Source of the DNA: a virus
Virus record (IMG/VR): IMGVR_UViG_3300008116_000535
Location: 1-24,258 of that record
Strand: one strand, 5' to 3'
Length of the DNA stretch: 24,258 bases
Shown here: positions 8,501 to 16,124 of the stretch, piece by piece
How positions within the stretch are numbered: position 1 is the stretch's first letter
Layout of the letters: every line of letters starts with the position of its first letter
The notes under the pieces: model-generated
The model's database searches: none
What the model was told of the DNA's origin: nothing
What the model saw: the letters and a program-made list of their open reading frames with translations, nothing else
Program-made: the position numbers and the translations under genes

Positions 8501-10404
8501 CTGTAGTTGGCCCAACACTTGTACCGGCTGTACCACAGGGAGAGATTACTGCTAATGTAATGAATCAAGGATGGACATTTTTAGGTCTAGCCAACGCCCG
8601 TATGTCACGTCAACCTATTGTTCTTAATGAAATGATTAACATACGTAGACAGATGCGTGACACTGGCTTTGAAGATGCGTGGGTTTCATCTTATACAAAA
8701 GGAATGGACCCTGAAAACACAACTGGCCTTGCCATTGTTACAGAAAGAGCCAAAAAAGATTTAGCAAGAGTTGTTGAAGAGCGTGCAGTACAACAAACTT
8801 TACAATATGTAGATAATCCGCTAGTGCGTACACAGCTTGCTTTTGGTTTACGTAACTTTGCACGGTTCTATCGTGCCACAGAAGACTTCTATCGTCGTAT
8901 GTATCGTGTTGTTAGGTACAATCCAGAGGCTATTCAGCGTGCAGCAATAACTTATGAAGGTATTACTCACTCAGGATGGATTCAACAAGACGATCAGGGT
9001 GAATCTTACTTTGTTTACCCAGGAATTGGACCTGTTTATAACGCAGTTCAAAACACTTTAAATACTTTAGGTATTGGCAGTGAGTTCAAAGTTCCGTTTC
9101 CTATTGAATTTGGTGCCAAAGTTAAGATGCTTACACCTTCTTTGAACCCAGAATCAATTGTTCCTACATTTTCTGGTCCTATATCAGGTATTTCTTTTGC
9201 AACTATAACTCAGTTGATATCAGGTCTTGGTGCTCCTGGAGTAGCAGATACTATTAAGGGTTATGCTCTGGGTAAATATGCGGTAGATCAACCAATTCTA
9301 TCTTCTTTCCTACCGGCTCATATTAATCGCCTTTATGGAGCTATGGATCAAGATGATCGTAACTCACAGTACGCATCAGCTTGGCGTAAGGCTGTTACTT
9401 ATCTTGAAGCATCAGGTAATGGGCTACCAAAGAAGTATGATGAAGAAGGAAACTTAATACCGCCAACTCCTGGTGAGATGGAAGAATACCGTGTTGCTAT
9501 AAAGAGTACAGTAATGAGTATCTTAGGTGTTCGTTTTGTATTTGGTTTCCTTGCTCCAGCATCACCTGCAGTAACGCTTAAATCAGATATGGCTCAATGG
9601 ATATCAGATAACGGACGAGCCAACTTTAAGCAAACTTGGAATAAACTCATTGAAGAGTACGATGGAGATTACAATGAGGCTATGGCTAAGTGGGTTGAAT
9701 TGTATCCAAATCAAATTCCATTTACTGTTTCAGAGTCTGAAAAGAAGTCTATTGCACCTCTTAGATATGCAGAAGAATCTGGTAAGTTTGTAGCTGAGAA
9801 CGAGGAACTATTTAAGAAATATCCTTTTGCAGCTAGCTTCTTAATCCCTCATAAGGGAGGTTTCTCTTGGGATGCCTACAAGATTATGAAGGATAACGGT
9901 CTTATGCAGAATAAGCGAGTAGATGATTACCTTCGTGAAGTACAGACAGCATCTGATGTAAGACAATACTTTGATCGTAAAGATGAGTACGAAGAAGAAT
10001 TAAAAACTGCAGTCGTAGACTTTGAGCGTAGAAATATTCGCCAAAACTTTGATGAGTGGAAAAAAGTATTCTTTGCTGGTCGTCCACTTGTGGCACAAGA
10101 GTTAGCAGAAGGTAGCCAAAAGGCTATCAAGCGTCTTGAAACACTTGACGAACTTAATGCTCTATTGGATTCAGACGTTCAAGTAAGGCCAGACGTAGTA
10201 AAAGGGTTACGCGCTCTACGTGATGCCTATTTGAACTACAAAGAAGAACGAGCAAATCTTGAGGCTATGAACGTAAGTAATGTTATTATTGATAACTTAA
10301 AGGATAATACAATCCTTAGACTAAGAGAACTATCTCTATACAACGAAAACACTAAAGCAGCATATGATGTTTTATTCAGTAGATTACCTGGAATCGGAGA
10401 CTAA
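5590..10404 (+). CDS. Very large putative internal/ejected virion protein
   Basis: At 1604 aa this is the largest gene in the window, with a body I do not recognise as an enzyme. It is mostly predicted-helical by eye. Charged coiled-coil-like sequence occurs around residues 685-746 (QELTVLKTKFEEG, then TEKLAEIQTVRKQL), and hydrophobic stretches occur near 1194-1222 and 1304-1322 (SILGVRFVFGFLAPASPAV) that could insert into or cross a membrane. An aromatic/basic block near 1090-1115 (FARFYRATEDFYRRMYRV) stands out. Placement among portal, scaffold and capsid genes, with no tape-measure gene present, suggests an internal core or DNA-ejection protein like the large internal proteins of podoviruses. 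It might alternatively be a divergent tape-measure-like protein. The reading frame is intact. Confidence 0.7.
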   Translation: MSDNLKAASLAAGLSPEEQKKVDDFNKAFKVHKQLLNVPAEVGSAKYKKLTPAQQDNLQKNFGNEDPETKPKRGFFGTTWDYTGGAILKGLGEISDFTTRAYRTAAIAVDQDLDIGDAWTVANDKGDKVFSPDRIANAQATFGREAVDIAVRIASGEDPEKILKEATPEQKKYLMLADPTNKVIDGIEDNKVEAARGLFQDTLDAVEAAKYSPGRLVANAILPGELEGSGFFYKAISGSVDAAYRILGDPLLRVSAAKRALDVRNYSLDVIVGKGKVADYFANPKAAAFWDSYGEKLDKLSKLKGDPEASLIVRKELSIMAPELGPAVITSLMKSKIPVTNAKTAQAFFENTKQLDEMIKGGIGRQRLILPRLDASRKLRINAVTQGRKMLNLKVTGPQLVDDLWFGGASTTDGIAETIIDNQKVVIDLVTARTNPKNIAKFSTAYIKYKIDRAKAKLAIAPMFKDDVFNVRDADAGDKIYSLAVMVLPTRESKLLAEAFNAIEETGKRKEVYYGLWKTIAEIRGLNTNLPGQAIARQATGQTKSIHSISKADDAYPEMGSLPSDFNPFVTVPSVADIDIAAARTGLFQTAIGLANSNFANRMTSAWSFLTLAGPRYALRNAGEDLMVNLAIGQSPWGLAKGRVLSTRINTYLQAVKEADGVKGWADNPLGIAMRFLNRKEVDKNVQELTVLKTKFEEGKNTLAGLNKELDNLTKGTPQHTEKLAEIQTVRKQLAGGITEQSREIFARVLNEGRLNRLRSTLGLKQMNKEEIELLKEQIKYGDIEDALSTASEGGLNFVSGADYITRATNLAELTGVRVHALEVGQPKTPLTRAKGERTFSVKAVSTQDEASMYSLIMRIGYYANDELGTIAVANLDNLDDYLTVARQWLKTKTGQEFLKDARASTQMSSDELLTLTHNRAKELFTKSGDGSLNIELLNRIRTVDKNGNYIVTGRLSLDDLPKDDFDLPASVVGPTLVPAVPQGEITANVMNQGWTFLGLANARMSRQPIVLNEMINIRRQMRDTGFEDAWVSSYTKGMDPENTTGLAIVTERAKKDLARVVEERAVQQTLQYVDNPLVRTQLAFGLRNFARFYRATEDFYRRMYRVVRYNPEAIQRAAITYEGITHSGWIQQDDQGESYFVYPGIGPVYNAVQNTLNTLGIGSEFKVPFPIEFGAKVKMLTPSLNPESIVPTFSGPISGISFATITQLISGLGAPGVADTIKGYALGKYAVDQPILSSFLPAHINRLYGAMDQDDRNSQYASAWRKAVTYLEASGNGLPKKYDEEGNLIPPTPGEMEEYRVAIKSTVMSILGVRFVFGFLAPASPAVTLKSDMAQWISDNGRANFKQTWNKLIEEYDGDYNEAMAKWVELYPNQIPFTVSESEKKSIAPLRYAEESGKFVAENEELFKKYPFAASFLIPHKGGFSWDAYKIMKDNGLMQNKRVDDYLREVQTASDVRQYFDRKDEYEEELKTAVVDFERRNIRQNFDEWKKVFFAGRPLVAQELAEGSQKAIKRLETLDELNALLDSDVQVRPDVVKGLRALRDAYLNYKEERANLEAMNVSNVIIDNLKDNTILRLRELSLYNENTKAAYDVLFSRLPGIGD

Positions 10405-10410
10405 ATAACA

Positions 10411-11943
10411 ATGACTCTTGAAGAGATTGAAAGACAATTTCCAGAAGTATCTAAAAATACTAGAGAAGCCTACGACAGACTTAATGGTCGTGCCAATCGC
10501 GGTGGTCTTTATGCTCAACTTCGTGGTGCTAAAGAAACTCTCAAGAAGAAGGGTCTTCTTAAAGGAGTTAAAGAAAAAACAGAATCTGAGATTCTTGGAT
10601 TAGAAGCTGAAATTAGAGAAGCAGAAGCTGAATACAATAAGTTTCAAACTCAGAAAAACCTCCTAACTAGAGAATTTAATAAATTAAAAAAGGCTGAAGA
10701 AGAAGGTAAACTAAAAGAGGTTACCGCTAAAGGCGCTGGCAATGTTTACCAAAAAGCAATTGATGGTCTTAAAGAAGCAGAACTTAGTCTTCAAGGATAT
10801 AAGGGTGAAGAAAAGTATCAAACTGCTTACCGTAAGGCACAGGCTGCTTACGAGACTGCTGTATCATCTGGTCTAAAACCAAAACCTTTAGGCACTCCAA
10901 GAATACCTGTTCCACAAGTAGAAGATGAAACTTCTAAAGGGAAAGCAGGTACGGAAGAAGAAGCTGAAGATAATCTAAGTTCTTTTATTTCAACCTTAGC
11001 AGACCCAGCAAACTCTAAACTTCTTGAAGAAGTACAAAGAGATTTTGCTAAGAATTTTGGTTACAAAGGTCCAGTAGATGGCCAATATTCTTTACGTTTC
11101 CAAGATGAAGTTGATAGAATTGCGAGAGATAGATCATCATTACCAAAGTCTTTACAGGGTAAAGACTTTAGATCATTTATAGCAGATGACGCATCAGCCA
11201 AACTTCTTAACACTAAGACTGGTGGATCAGGTGCAGCAGATCTTACTGATTATGGAACGATAGCATCACCTTCAACTGCTAAGAGCGCAATTAATCAAAT
11301 TTTCCAAGCAGAGCTTCAACGTGATGCAACAGCAGAAGAACTTAAAAAACTTACACCTGGTCTTATTGCAGCTCAAAAGAAGAATCCAAATAGAGTTAAG
11401 ATGGTTAATGGCGTTCGCCAGACTACCCAAGGTCTTGATGTAGGACAATGGATTACTGATAGAGTACAAAAATTACCTGAGTTTGCTCAACGCAAAAAAG
11501 ATAAAACAATTCCTGATATTCAAATCTTGCAAGATACTGCAAGAAATAATGGATTAACTTTACTCCCAAGTCAAATTGAGTCTTATAGAATTAGACTTCA
11601 AAACGGTGAAAAGGTAGAGACTATACAATCTAATATCCGTGCTATTGCAGCAAATGCAATGCCAGATAATGTTAAAAAATTACTAGATGCAGGCAGTGAC
11701 TTAACTGAGGTGTATCAACCATACCGTCAAAGTATGGCTACTATCTTGGAAATTCCAATGGACAAGATTGACCTTAACGATCCGACTCTTACCAACGCTA
11801 TTACTGACAAGGGAAATATGACACTCTTTGATTTCAAGAAGTCCCTTCGCAAGGACCCACGTTGGCAATATACAGATAACGCTCGTGAGACAGTATCTTC
11901 TGGACTAACAACAGTCCTTAAAGACTTTGGATTTATGGGGTAA
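10411..11943 (+). CDS. Putative internal virion protein with N-terminal coiled coil
   Basis: The 510-aa product has a charged, heptad-like N-terminal region (about residues 30-105, e.g. EILGLEAEIREAEAEYNKF) with coiled-coil character. A Lys/Pro/Glu-rich linker follows at about 155-190, then a globular helical C-terminal half with ITDRVQKLPEFAQ, LPSQIESYRIRL and DPRWQYTDNARE. It starts six bases after the 1604-aa gene and stops three bases before the 455-aa gene. I recall the C-terminal half as a recurring part of structural proteins in actinobacterial and aquatic phages, without an assigned activity. An ejection or core role is inferred from position. Confidence 0.65.
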   Translation: MTLEEIERQFPEVSKNTREAYDRLNGRANRGGLYAQLRGAKETLKKKGLLKGVKEKTESEILGLEAEIREAEAEYNKFQTQKNLLTREFNKLKKAEEEGKLKEVTAKGAGNVYQKAIDGLKEAELSLQGYKGEEKYQTAYRKAQAAYETAVSSGLKPKPLGTPRIPVPQVEDETSKGKAGTEEEAEDNLSSFISTLADPANSKLLEEVQRDFAKNFGYKGPVDGQYSLRFQDEVDRIARDRSSLPKSLQGKDFRSFIADDASAKLLNTKTGGSGAADLTDYGTIASPSTAKSAINQIFQAELQRDATAEELKKLTPGLIAAQKKNPNRVKMVNGVRQTTQGLDVGQWITDRVQKLPEFAQRKKDKTIPDIQILQDTARNNGLTLLPSQIESYRIRLQNGEKVETIQSNIRAIAANAMPDNVKKLLDAGSDLTEVYQPYRQSMATILEIPMDKIDLNDPTLTNAITDKGNMTLFDFKKSLRKDPRWQYTDNARETVSSGLTTVLKDFGFMG

Positions 11944-11946
11944 ACA

Positions 11947-13314
11947 ATGAGTGACGGAAAAAATAAAAAAGCATTTACAGGTGGTGTAGATAAAGCTCAG
12001 GCAGAGTTTGATAAAGCGTTGACAAATGCAAAAAGTTTGCTTTCTGATGCAAAAAAGCAAGGAAATAAAGAAATTGCAACTGTTGCTCGTAGTCTTATTA
12101 ATCAATTAAACACTGTTGCTAAACCAGCACTTAATTTATTACAAAAAGCAGAAGATCCAAATGCAAAATACAAGGGTAACATTACTCCAATCAATCAGGC
12201 ACTCGGAGGTGGCGCTCCTGGCAGTGGACCCAGCGGAGTAATACTTGGTAGTGGCGGTACAGGTATCTATACATTAGGTGAGATCCGTGCGTATATGGAT
12301 TCAAACAACGGTTCATTTCCACCTGATCTAAATGCAGATGCCTCTGGAATTACTGCATCAGATTTAGGTAGTCTACAAAATCTTTATAATAGCGATAAAG
12401 GATTAGGTGGATCAGACAAAGGATTAAAGACAAATGTTGATCTTATTGATTCTGAAAAACAAGAAAGACGTCAATCAATTTATGACACAGTTGCTTCTGA
12501 ATTAACTCGACTTGGTCTATCTTCTTTAATTAGTCCTTTAAGAACTTTATTTGAATCAGGTATATCAGAAGGTGAGTCTTTACGTTTGGCTCTATCTCAG
12601 ACACCTGAATATCAAACACGTTTTTCTGCTAACGCAAAGCGTATAGCTGCAGGTTTATCTGCACTTAGCCCAGCAGAGTATATTCAACTTGAAGACCAGT
12701 ATCAGAACGTTATGCGTAACTATGGGCTACCTGCCACATACTATACTAAAGATTCCACTGGAAAGCAGATTGGTTTTGATGAACTTCTAGGTGGAGATGT
12801 ATCTGCTACAGAACTTGAAGAGCGTTTGATTACAGCACAAGACAGAGTGTTAAAGTCTAATCCAGAAGTATTACAGGCTCTTAAAACATTCTATCCAGGT
12901 ATTGGCAATGGTGAAATATTGGCCTACTCACTTGATCCTAAGAACGCACTTAAGGATATTCAACGCAAGGTTGCAGCAGCCGAGATTGGTGGAGCAGCCT
13001 TAGCACAGGGACTTGCAACATCTGCAGCAGGTGCTGAAGAACTAGCAGGCTTTGGTGTAACTAAGTTACAAGCACAACAAGGTTTTGCAGATGTAGCACA
13101 AATGGCACCACGTGGTAGCGCACTATCTGAGATTTACAATGAAGCACCTTACAACCAAGCAACAGCTACTGCTGAAGTTTTTGGTACATCAGGTGCAGCA
13201 GAAGCAACACAAAAGCGCAAGAAACTAACAGCACTTGAGCAAGCCACTTTCGGTGGTCAATCAGGACTAGCACAAGGTGCTCTAGCCAGAAACTCTGGCG
13301 CTGGCGCTTTCTAA
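11947..13314 (+). CDS. Putative virion structural protein, 455 aa
   Basis: The function is not established. The N-terminal third is lysine-rich and helical, then a Gly/Ser-rich linker (GGGAPGSGPSG, about residues 88-98) leads to a helical body with LSPAEYIQLEDQYQNVMRNYG, near residue 240. An alanine-rich C-terminal section follows (KVAAAEIGGAALAQGLATSA), then a tail with FGTSGAAEATQKRKKLTALEQATFGG. This end pattern is one I recall from conserved proteins just upstream of scaffold/capsid genes in actinobacterial phages. It probably works with the two preceding large proteins inside the head or neck. Confidence 0.65.
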   Translation: MSDGKNKKAFTGGVDKAQAEFDKALTNAKSLLSDAKKQGNKEIATVARSLINQLNTVAKPALNLLQKAEDPNAKYKGNITPINQALGGGAPGSGPSGVILGSGGTGIYTLGEIRAYMDSNNGSFPPDLNADASGITASDLGSLQNLYNSDKGLGGSDKGLKTNVDLIDSEKQERRQSIYDTVASELTRLGLSSLISPLRTLFESGISEGESLRLALSQTPEYQTRFSANAKRIAAGLSALSPAEYIQLEDQYQNVMRNYGLPATYYTKDSTGKQIGFDELLGGDVSATELEERLITAQDRVLKSNPEVLQALKTFYPGIGNGEILAYSLDPKNALKDIQRKVAAAEIGGAALAQGLATSAAGAEELAGFGVTKLQAQQGFADVAQMAPRGSALSEIYNEAPYNQATATAEVFGTSGAAEATQKRKKLTALEQATFGGQSGLAQGALARNSGAGAF

Positions 13315-13323
13315 ATAAACCTG

Positions 13324-13347
13324 CTACTGGAACGACTGGCCCAGTAG
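13324..13347. repeat. Perfect 7-bp inverted repeat before capsid module
   Basis: CTACTGG at 13324-13330 and CCAGTAG at 13341-13347 are exact reverse complements with a 10-base loop. It is the first of two hairpins in the 120-base gap between the ejection-protein block and the scaffold gene. No T-run follows. Confidence 0.5.
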
Positions 13348-13375
13348 AGCGACAATAATTACCAGGAGTGGGAGC

Positions 13376-13401
13376 CACACAGATTTCCCCAAATCTATGT
13401 G
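13376..13401 (+). other. Strong hairpin upstream of scaffold gene
   Basis: CACACAGATTT (13376-13386), CCCC loop (13387-13390) and AAATCTATGTG (13391-13401) pair at 10 of 11 positions with one C/A mismatch. It lies 33 bases before the scaffold start and leaves the ribosome-binding site (GGGAGA, about 13423-13428) free. No U-tract follows, so an RNA-processing, stability or partial-attenuation role is more likely than a standard terminator. Confidence 0.55.
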
Positions 13402-13434
13402 AGGCCTGCGATTAACTAATAAGGGAGACGGACT

Positions 13435-13899
13435 ATGTCCAATTACGACTACGAGGACGACGAAGACGAAGTAACAACTGAATCTAATGATGTCGTTAAG
13501 CAACTGCGAAAAGCAAATAAGCAAAAGGAAAAAGAACTAGCTGACCTAAAGTCACAGTTTGAAACCTTAAACAAGCAGCAACGTGAACGAGCCATTAAGG
13601 ATGTCCTCGAAGCTCGCGGTGTGAACAAGAAAATTTCTGCGTTCATACCACAGGACTTAGACCCAACTGAGGAGTCTTTGTCTAAGTGGCTAGACGATTA
13701 CGGTGACGTATTCGGACTAGATACCACTGAATCAAACCAGCCTGTTGTAGATCAAGCAACGCAAGACGCTTATCAGAAGATGAATAGAGTAACTGGACAA
13801 GGGATAACTCCTGACTCTGGTGATGACATTTATCGCAAACTTATGTCAGCTACTTCTAAGGAAGAACTTGACGAAGTAATTAGGCAGTCTGGGCTCTAA
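13435..13899 (+). CDS. Capsid scaffolding / assembly protein
   Basis: Scaffold proteins guide coat assembly into a procapsid and then leave. The 154-aa product has the usual composition: a very acidic N-terminus (YEDDEDEVTTES, residues 6-17), a charged coiled-coil-like helix (about 20-55, KQKEKELADLKSQFETLNKQ), a middle segment with WLDDYGDVFG (66% of the way along is polar) and a basic/acidic C-terminal helix (DDIYRKLMSATSKEELDEVIRQ). It sits immediately upstream of the coat gene, where scaffolds normally lie. GGGAGA provides the ribosome-binding site. The assignment comes from position and composition, not from a sequence motif. Confidence 0.75.
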   Translation: MSNYDYEDDEDEVTTESNDVVKQLRKANKQKEKELADLKSQFETLNKQQRERAIKDVLEARGVNKKISAFIPQDLDPTEESLSKWLDDYGDVFGLDTTESNQPVVDQATQDAYQKMNRVTGQGITPDSGDDIYRKLMSATSKEELDEVIRQSGL

Positions 13900-13924
13900 A
13901 CCAACTAACCGAAAGGCATAACTA

Positions 13925-14860
13925 ATGGCAATTCCAGATGGTTCCTTAACCGGTACCTCCGCCATCAGCAACCTCGTAAGAACAGCTTATGACCAATACG
14001 TCCGAATGGCGTTGCGTTCAATCCCTGTTATGCGTGCTCTTGCTGATGTCAAGCCAGTACAGCAAGCAATGCCAGGTTCATCAGTTGTATTCTCTATCTA
14101 TTCAGATTTAGCGCAAGCAACATCTACATTGACAGAAGCATCAGATGTATCTTCAATTGCTCTTGGTAACCCAAACCAGGTTACAGTAACACTCAATGAG
14201 TACGGCTCAGCCGTAACAACAACTAAGAAGTTAAACCTAACTTCTTTCAACGATGTAGATACAGCACTTGCTGATATCATTGCATACAACGCTGCAGATT
14301 CTATTGACGCAGTAGTAGCATCAGTTCTTACTTCAGGAACTAACATCATCTACGCAGGTACAGCAACAACAACAAACACGATCACATCGTCAATGTTGAT
14401 TTCCGTTTCTGATATCCGTCAGGCTGTAACAGAACTTCGCACAAACAAGGCTTTGCCTCGTATCGGCGAACTATATGCAGCATACCTACACCCACGTCAG
14501 ACAGCCGATCTTCGTGCTGAAACTGGTACAGGTGGATTCCAGGAGCTATCAAAGTACACAGACCGCACACCATTCGTGGCTGGCGCAGTCGGCGTAATTG
14601 AAGGCGCCTTCGTAGTAGAGACACCTCGTGTGCCTTTTGCTGCAAACACACAATCACCTGCAGTCAACGTCTACAAGGCAGTTGTCGCAGGACGTGAAGC
14701 ACTCGCTGAAGCTCAGGGACAAGATATCTCAACAGTTATCGGACCCCAGATCGATGCGCTCCGTCGCTTCCACACAATCGGTTGGTACTACTTCGGTGGA
14801 TTCAACCTACTCCGTACAGCAGCGTTGTATCAGATTCAATCTGCTGCAACAAACGGATAA
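13925..14860 (+). CDS. Major capsid protein
   Basis: The coat protein builds the icosahedral shell. At 311 aa, directly after an acidic coiled-coil scaffold and within a virion operon, it fits a HK97-fold coat. The sequence resembles the N4 gp56-like coat family as I remember it: an N-terminal helix (RTAYDQYVRMALRSIPVMRA), a beta-rich SSVVFSIYSDLAQATSTLTE segment, VTVTLNEYGSAVTTTKKL, a spine-helix-like ADIIAYNAADSIDAVVASVL and later YAAYLHPRQTADL. Gly/Ala/Thr-rich strands and a late WYYFGGFNLLR are also seen. The ribosome-binding site is GAAAGG, upstream of ATG. The hairpin-rich gaps on both sides may help set high expression. Confidence 0.85.
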   Translation: MAIPDGSLTGTSAISNLVRTAYDQYVRMALRSIPVMRALADVKPVQQAMPGSSVVFSIYSDLAQATSTLTEASDVSSIALGNPNQVTVTLNEYGSAVTTTKKLNLTSFNDVDTALADIIAYNAADSIDAVVASVLTSGTNIIYAGTATTTNTITSSMLISVSDIRQAVTELRTNKALPRIGELYAAYLHPRQTADLRAETGTGGFQELSKYTDRTPFVAGAVGVIEGAFVVETPRVPFAANTQSPAVNVYKAVVAGREALAEAQGQDISTVIGPQIDALRRFHTIGWYYFGGFNLLRTAALYQIQSAATNG

Positions 14861-14880
14861 TCATTTAGTTGATTAACGGG

Positions 14881-14918
14881 TGAGCAGGGTTTCTACGGCG
14901 AATACGTGGCCCTGCTCA
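14881..14918 (+). other. Perfect 9-bp stem hairpin after the capsid gene
   Basis: TGAGCAGGG (14881-14889) and CCCTGCTCA (14910-14918) are exact reverse complements. Inside the loop, ACG (14895-14897) and CGT (14905-14907) can extend the structure. It fills most of the 83-base gap after the coat gene. There is no T-run behind it, so full termination is unlikely. A role in 3'-end protection of capsid mRNA or partial termination is possible. Confidence 0.6.
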
Positions 14919-14943
14919 TCAGTCAGTTAACTAGGGAGATAAA

Positions 14944-15270
14944 ATGGCATACATAGCAACTACTCCTTGGGAGTATCAGACCTGGAACGCAGGTAAGGCT
15001 TGGCCTGATAAGTACTCACGTATTGCAGCACGTGCAATTGTTGGCGGTACATTTGATGGACCGATTAACCCGTTCATCACAGATATTGCTCGTGGTGTAA
15101 CTTTGATTGTCAGCGGTACTAACGTTGAAGCAACACTGTATCCATATCAAGATACTTTGTTTGATGCAGACTTCTACATCCTTGGTGGTCACACTCAGGA
15201 GATTACAGATGAGCAAGCACAAATCCTCATAGACGCAGGTTACGGCGATTACGTAACTCCGGTGGTATAA
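14944..15270 (+). CDS. Hypothetical post-capsid protein, 108 aa
   Basis: The function is unknown. The product looks compact and beta-rich, with aromatic residues near the N-terminus (PWEYQTWNAGKAWPDKYS) and a C-terminal TDEQAQILIDAGYGDYVTPV segment. I recall that pattern from small proteins next to coat genes in actinobacterial phages. AGGGAG at about 14932-14937 is a good ribosome-binding site. The position right after the coat suggests a head-decoration, completion or head-tail joining role, which is inference. Confidence 0.65.
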   Translation: MAYIATTPWEYQTWNAGKAWPDKYSRIAARAIVGGTFDGPINPFITDIARGVTLIVSGTNVEATLYPYQDTLFDADFYILGGHTQEITDEQAQILIDAGYGDYVTPVV

Positions 15271-15537
15271 ATGACTTTACATAGAAAGCAAAAGCACCCA
15301 GAGTATGTAGAGGGTTGCTTTGGTTGCAAGATTGGTGAACTAGAACTAAGCGTAGGGGTTGCAAACAGTAAAGGTATCCCAACAGCTAAGCAACACGACA
15401 AAGAATTAGGTTCTTACTATGACGCAACACGTCAGGGTATTGAGCCAATCTCAACAAAACAAAAAGACATTGATGCTGCAGTTAGATTCAGCAATGAAAC
15501 TGGCAACGCATTTGACGGCAATAAGTTATCGGTGTAA
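15271..15537 (+). CDS. Small protein with His/Cys zinc-site-like N-terminus
   Basis: The 88-aa product has H4, H9 and a C16-x-x-C19 pair (HPEYVEGCFGCK), a spacing able to hold a metal ion, although this is not a classical zinc finger. The remainder is polar and helical (STKQKDIDAAVRFSNETGNAFDG). The ATG abuts the preceding stop with no spacer. I recall this HxxYxxxCxxCK opening from small actinobacterial phage proteins of unknown role. A link to nucleic acid or to assembly cannot be decided here. Confidence 0.65.
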   Translation: MTLHRKQKHPEYVEGCFGCKIGELELSVGVANSKGIPTAKQHDKELGSYYDATRQGIEPISTKQKDIDAAVRFSNETGNAFDGNKLSV

Positions 15538-15539
15538 CT

Positions 15540-15842
15540 ATGACAACTCCAGCTTGGCAACGTAAAGAAGGTAAGAATCCTAAAGGCGGTCTTAACGCTA
15601 AGGGACGTGCTAGTGCTAAGGCACAAGGCTCTAACCTCAAGCCACCAGTTAAGTCTGGCGACAACCCACGCAGAGCATCTTTCCTTGCTCGTATGGGTAA
15701 CGCTGCAGGACCAGAGCGCAAGCCTAACGGTGAGCCAACAAGATTACTCCTATCGCTTCAAGCGTGGGGAGCAAGTAGTAAGGCTGATGCTAAAAGTAAA
15801 GCAGCAGCAATCTCTGCTAGAAACAAAACCAAGAAAAAATAG
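15540..15842 (+). CDS. Conserved small basic phage protein (DUF6321-like)
   Basis: The 100-aa product opens TPAWQRKEGKNPKGGLNAKGR, then PPVKSGDNPRRASFLARM, PTRLLLSLQAWGASS and a basic end, ARNKTKKK. I recall this as a widespread short phage family of unknown function, which I believe corresponds to DUF6321. The family number is from memory. The Gly/Lys/Arg-rich, mostly unstructured N-terminus with a short helical end suggests a nucleic-acid- or capsid-binding peptide. It follows the preceding stop by two bases. Confidence 0.7.
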   Translation: MTTPAWQRKEGKNPKGGLNAKGRASAKAQGSNLKPPVKSGDNPRRASFLARMGNAAGPERKPNGEPTRLLLSLQAWGASSKADAKSKAAAISARNKTKKK

Positions 15843-15850
15843 GAGCAATA

Positions 15851-16015
15851 ATGAAATCAGATAAAGGAAACGCTGCAGAGTCAACCAACTCTAAGGGCTT
15901 CGGTATGGGATCTAAGGCAATGATTCCTGCTTCTATGCCTGCAGGTGGACAGACAGCACACACAAAAGGTAACACAGCAAAGTTTGCTGCAGGAAAGAAA
16001 ACGGTGAGCAAGTAA
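15851..16015 (+). CDS. Small basic protein, 54 aa
   Basis: This gene encodes a 54-aa Lys/Gly/Ala-rich peptide ending AAGKKTVSK. AGGAG at 15841-15845 is a good ribosome-binding site. Its stop overlaps the next start (TAATG at 16013-16017). The tail resembles that of the 4784-4921 gene. The function is unknown. Confidence 0.6.
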   Translation: MKSDKGNAAESTNSKGFGMGSKAMIPASMPAGGQTAHTKGNTAKFAAGKKTVSK

Positions 16016-16124
16016 TGTGCGCTAACTGTGGTTGCGGATACGCAACATATGATGATAAGGTAAGAAGCAAGCAATTGCTATTGCTTTATCTGAGGCAAAG
16101 ATGGCTAAGAAGAAAACCAAATGA
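16015..16124 (+). pseudogene. Frameshifted small gene: CxxCxC start, conserved tail in -1 frame
   Basis: From the ATG at 16015 the frame reads MCANCGCGYATYDDK and then turns into unconvincing sequence that ends at 16146. In the frame one base back, starting near 16059, the sequence becomes GKKQAIAIALSEAKMAKKKTK and stops at 16122-16124. The KQAIAIALSEA motif with a lysine tail is one I recall from small phage proteins (DUF6496-like, from memory). The TGA of this second frame overlaps the next ATG as ATGA, the arrangement used repeatedly in this operon. A single-base loss, a sequencing error or a recoding event near 16057-16061 would join the two halves. No canonical slippery heptamer is present. 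Confidence 0.55.

Noticed and set aside
16055-16066. Programmed -1 frameshift at the small CxxCxC gene
   Set aside because: No X-XXY-YYZ heptamer in the right frame and no clear downstream stimulatory structure. A simple indel explains it better.
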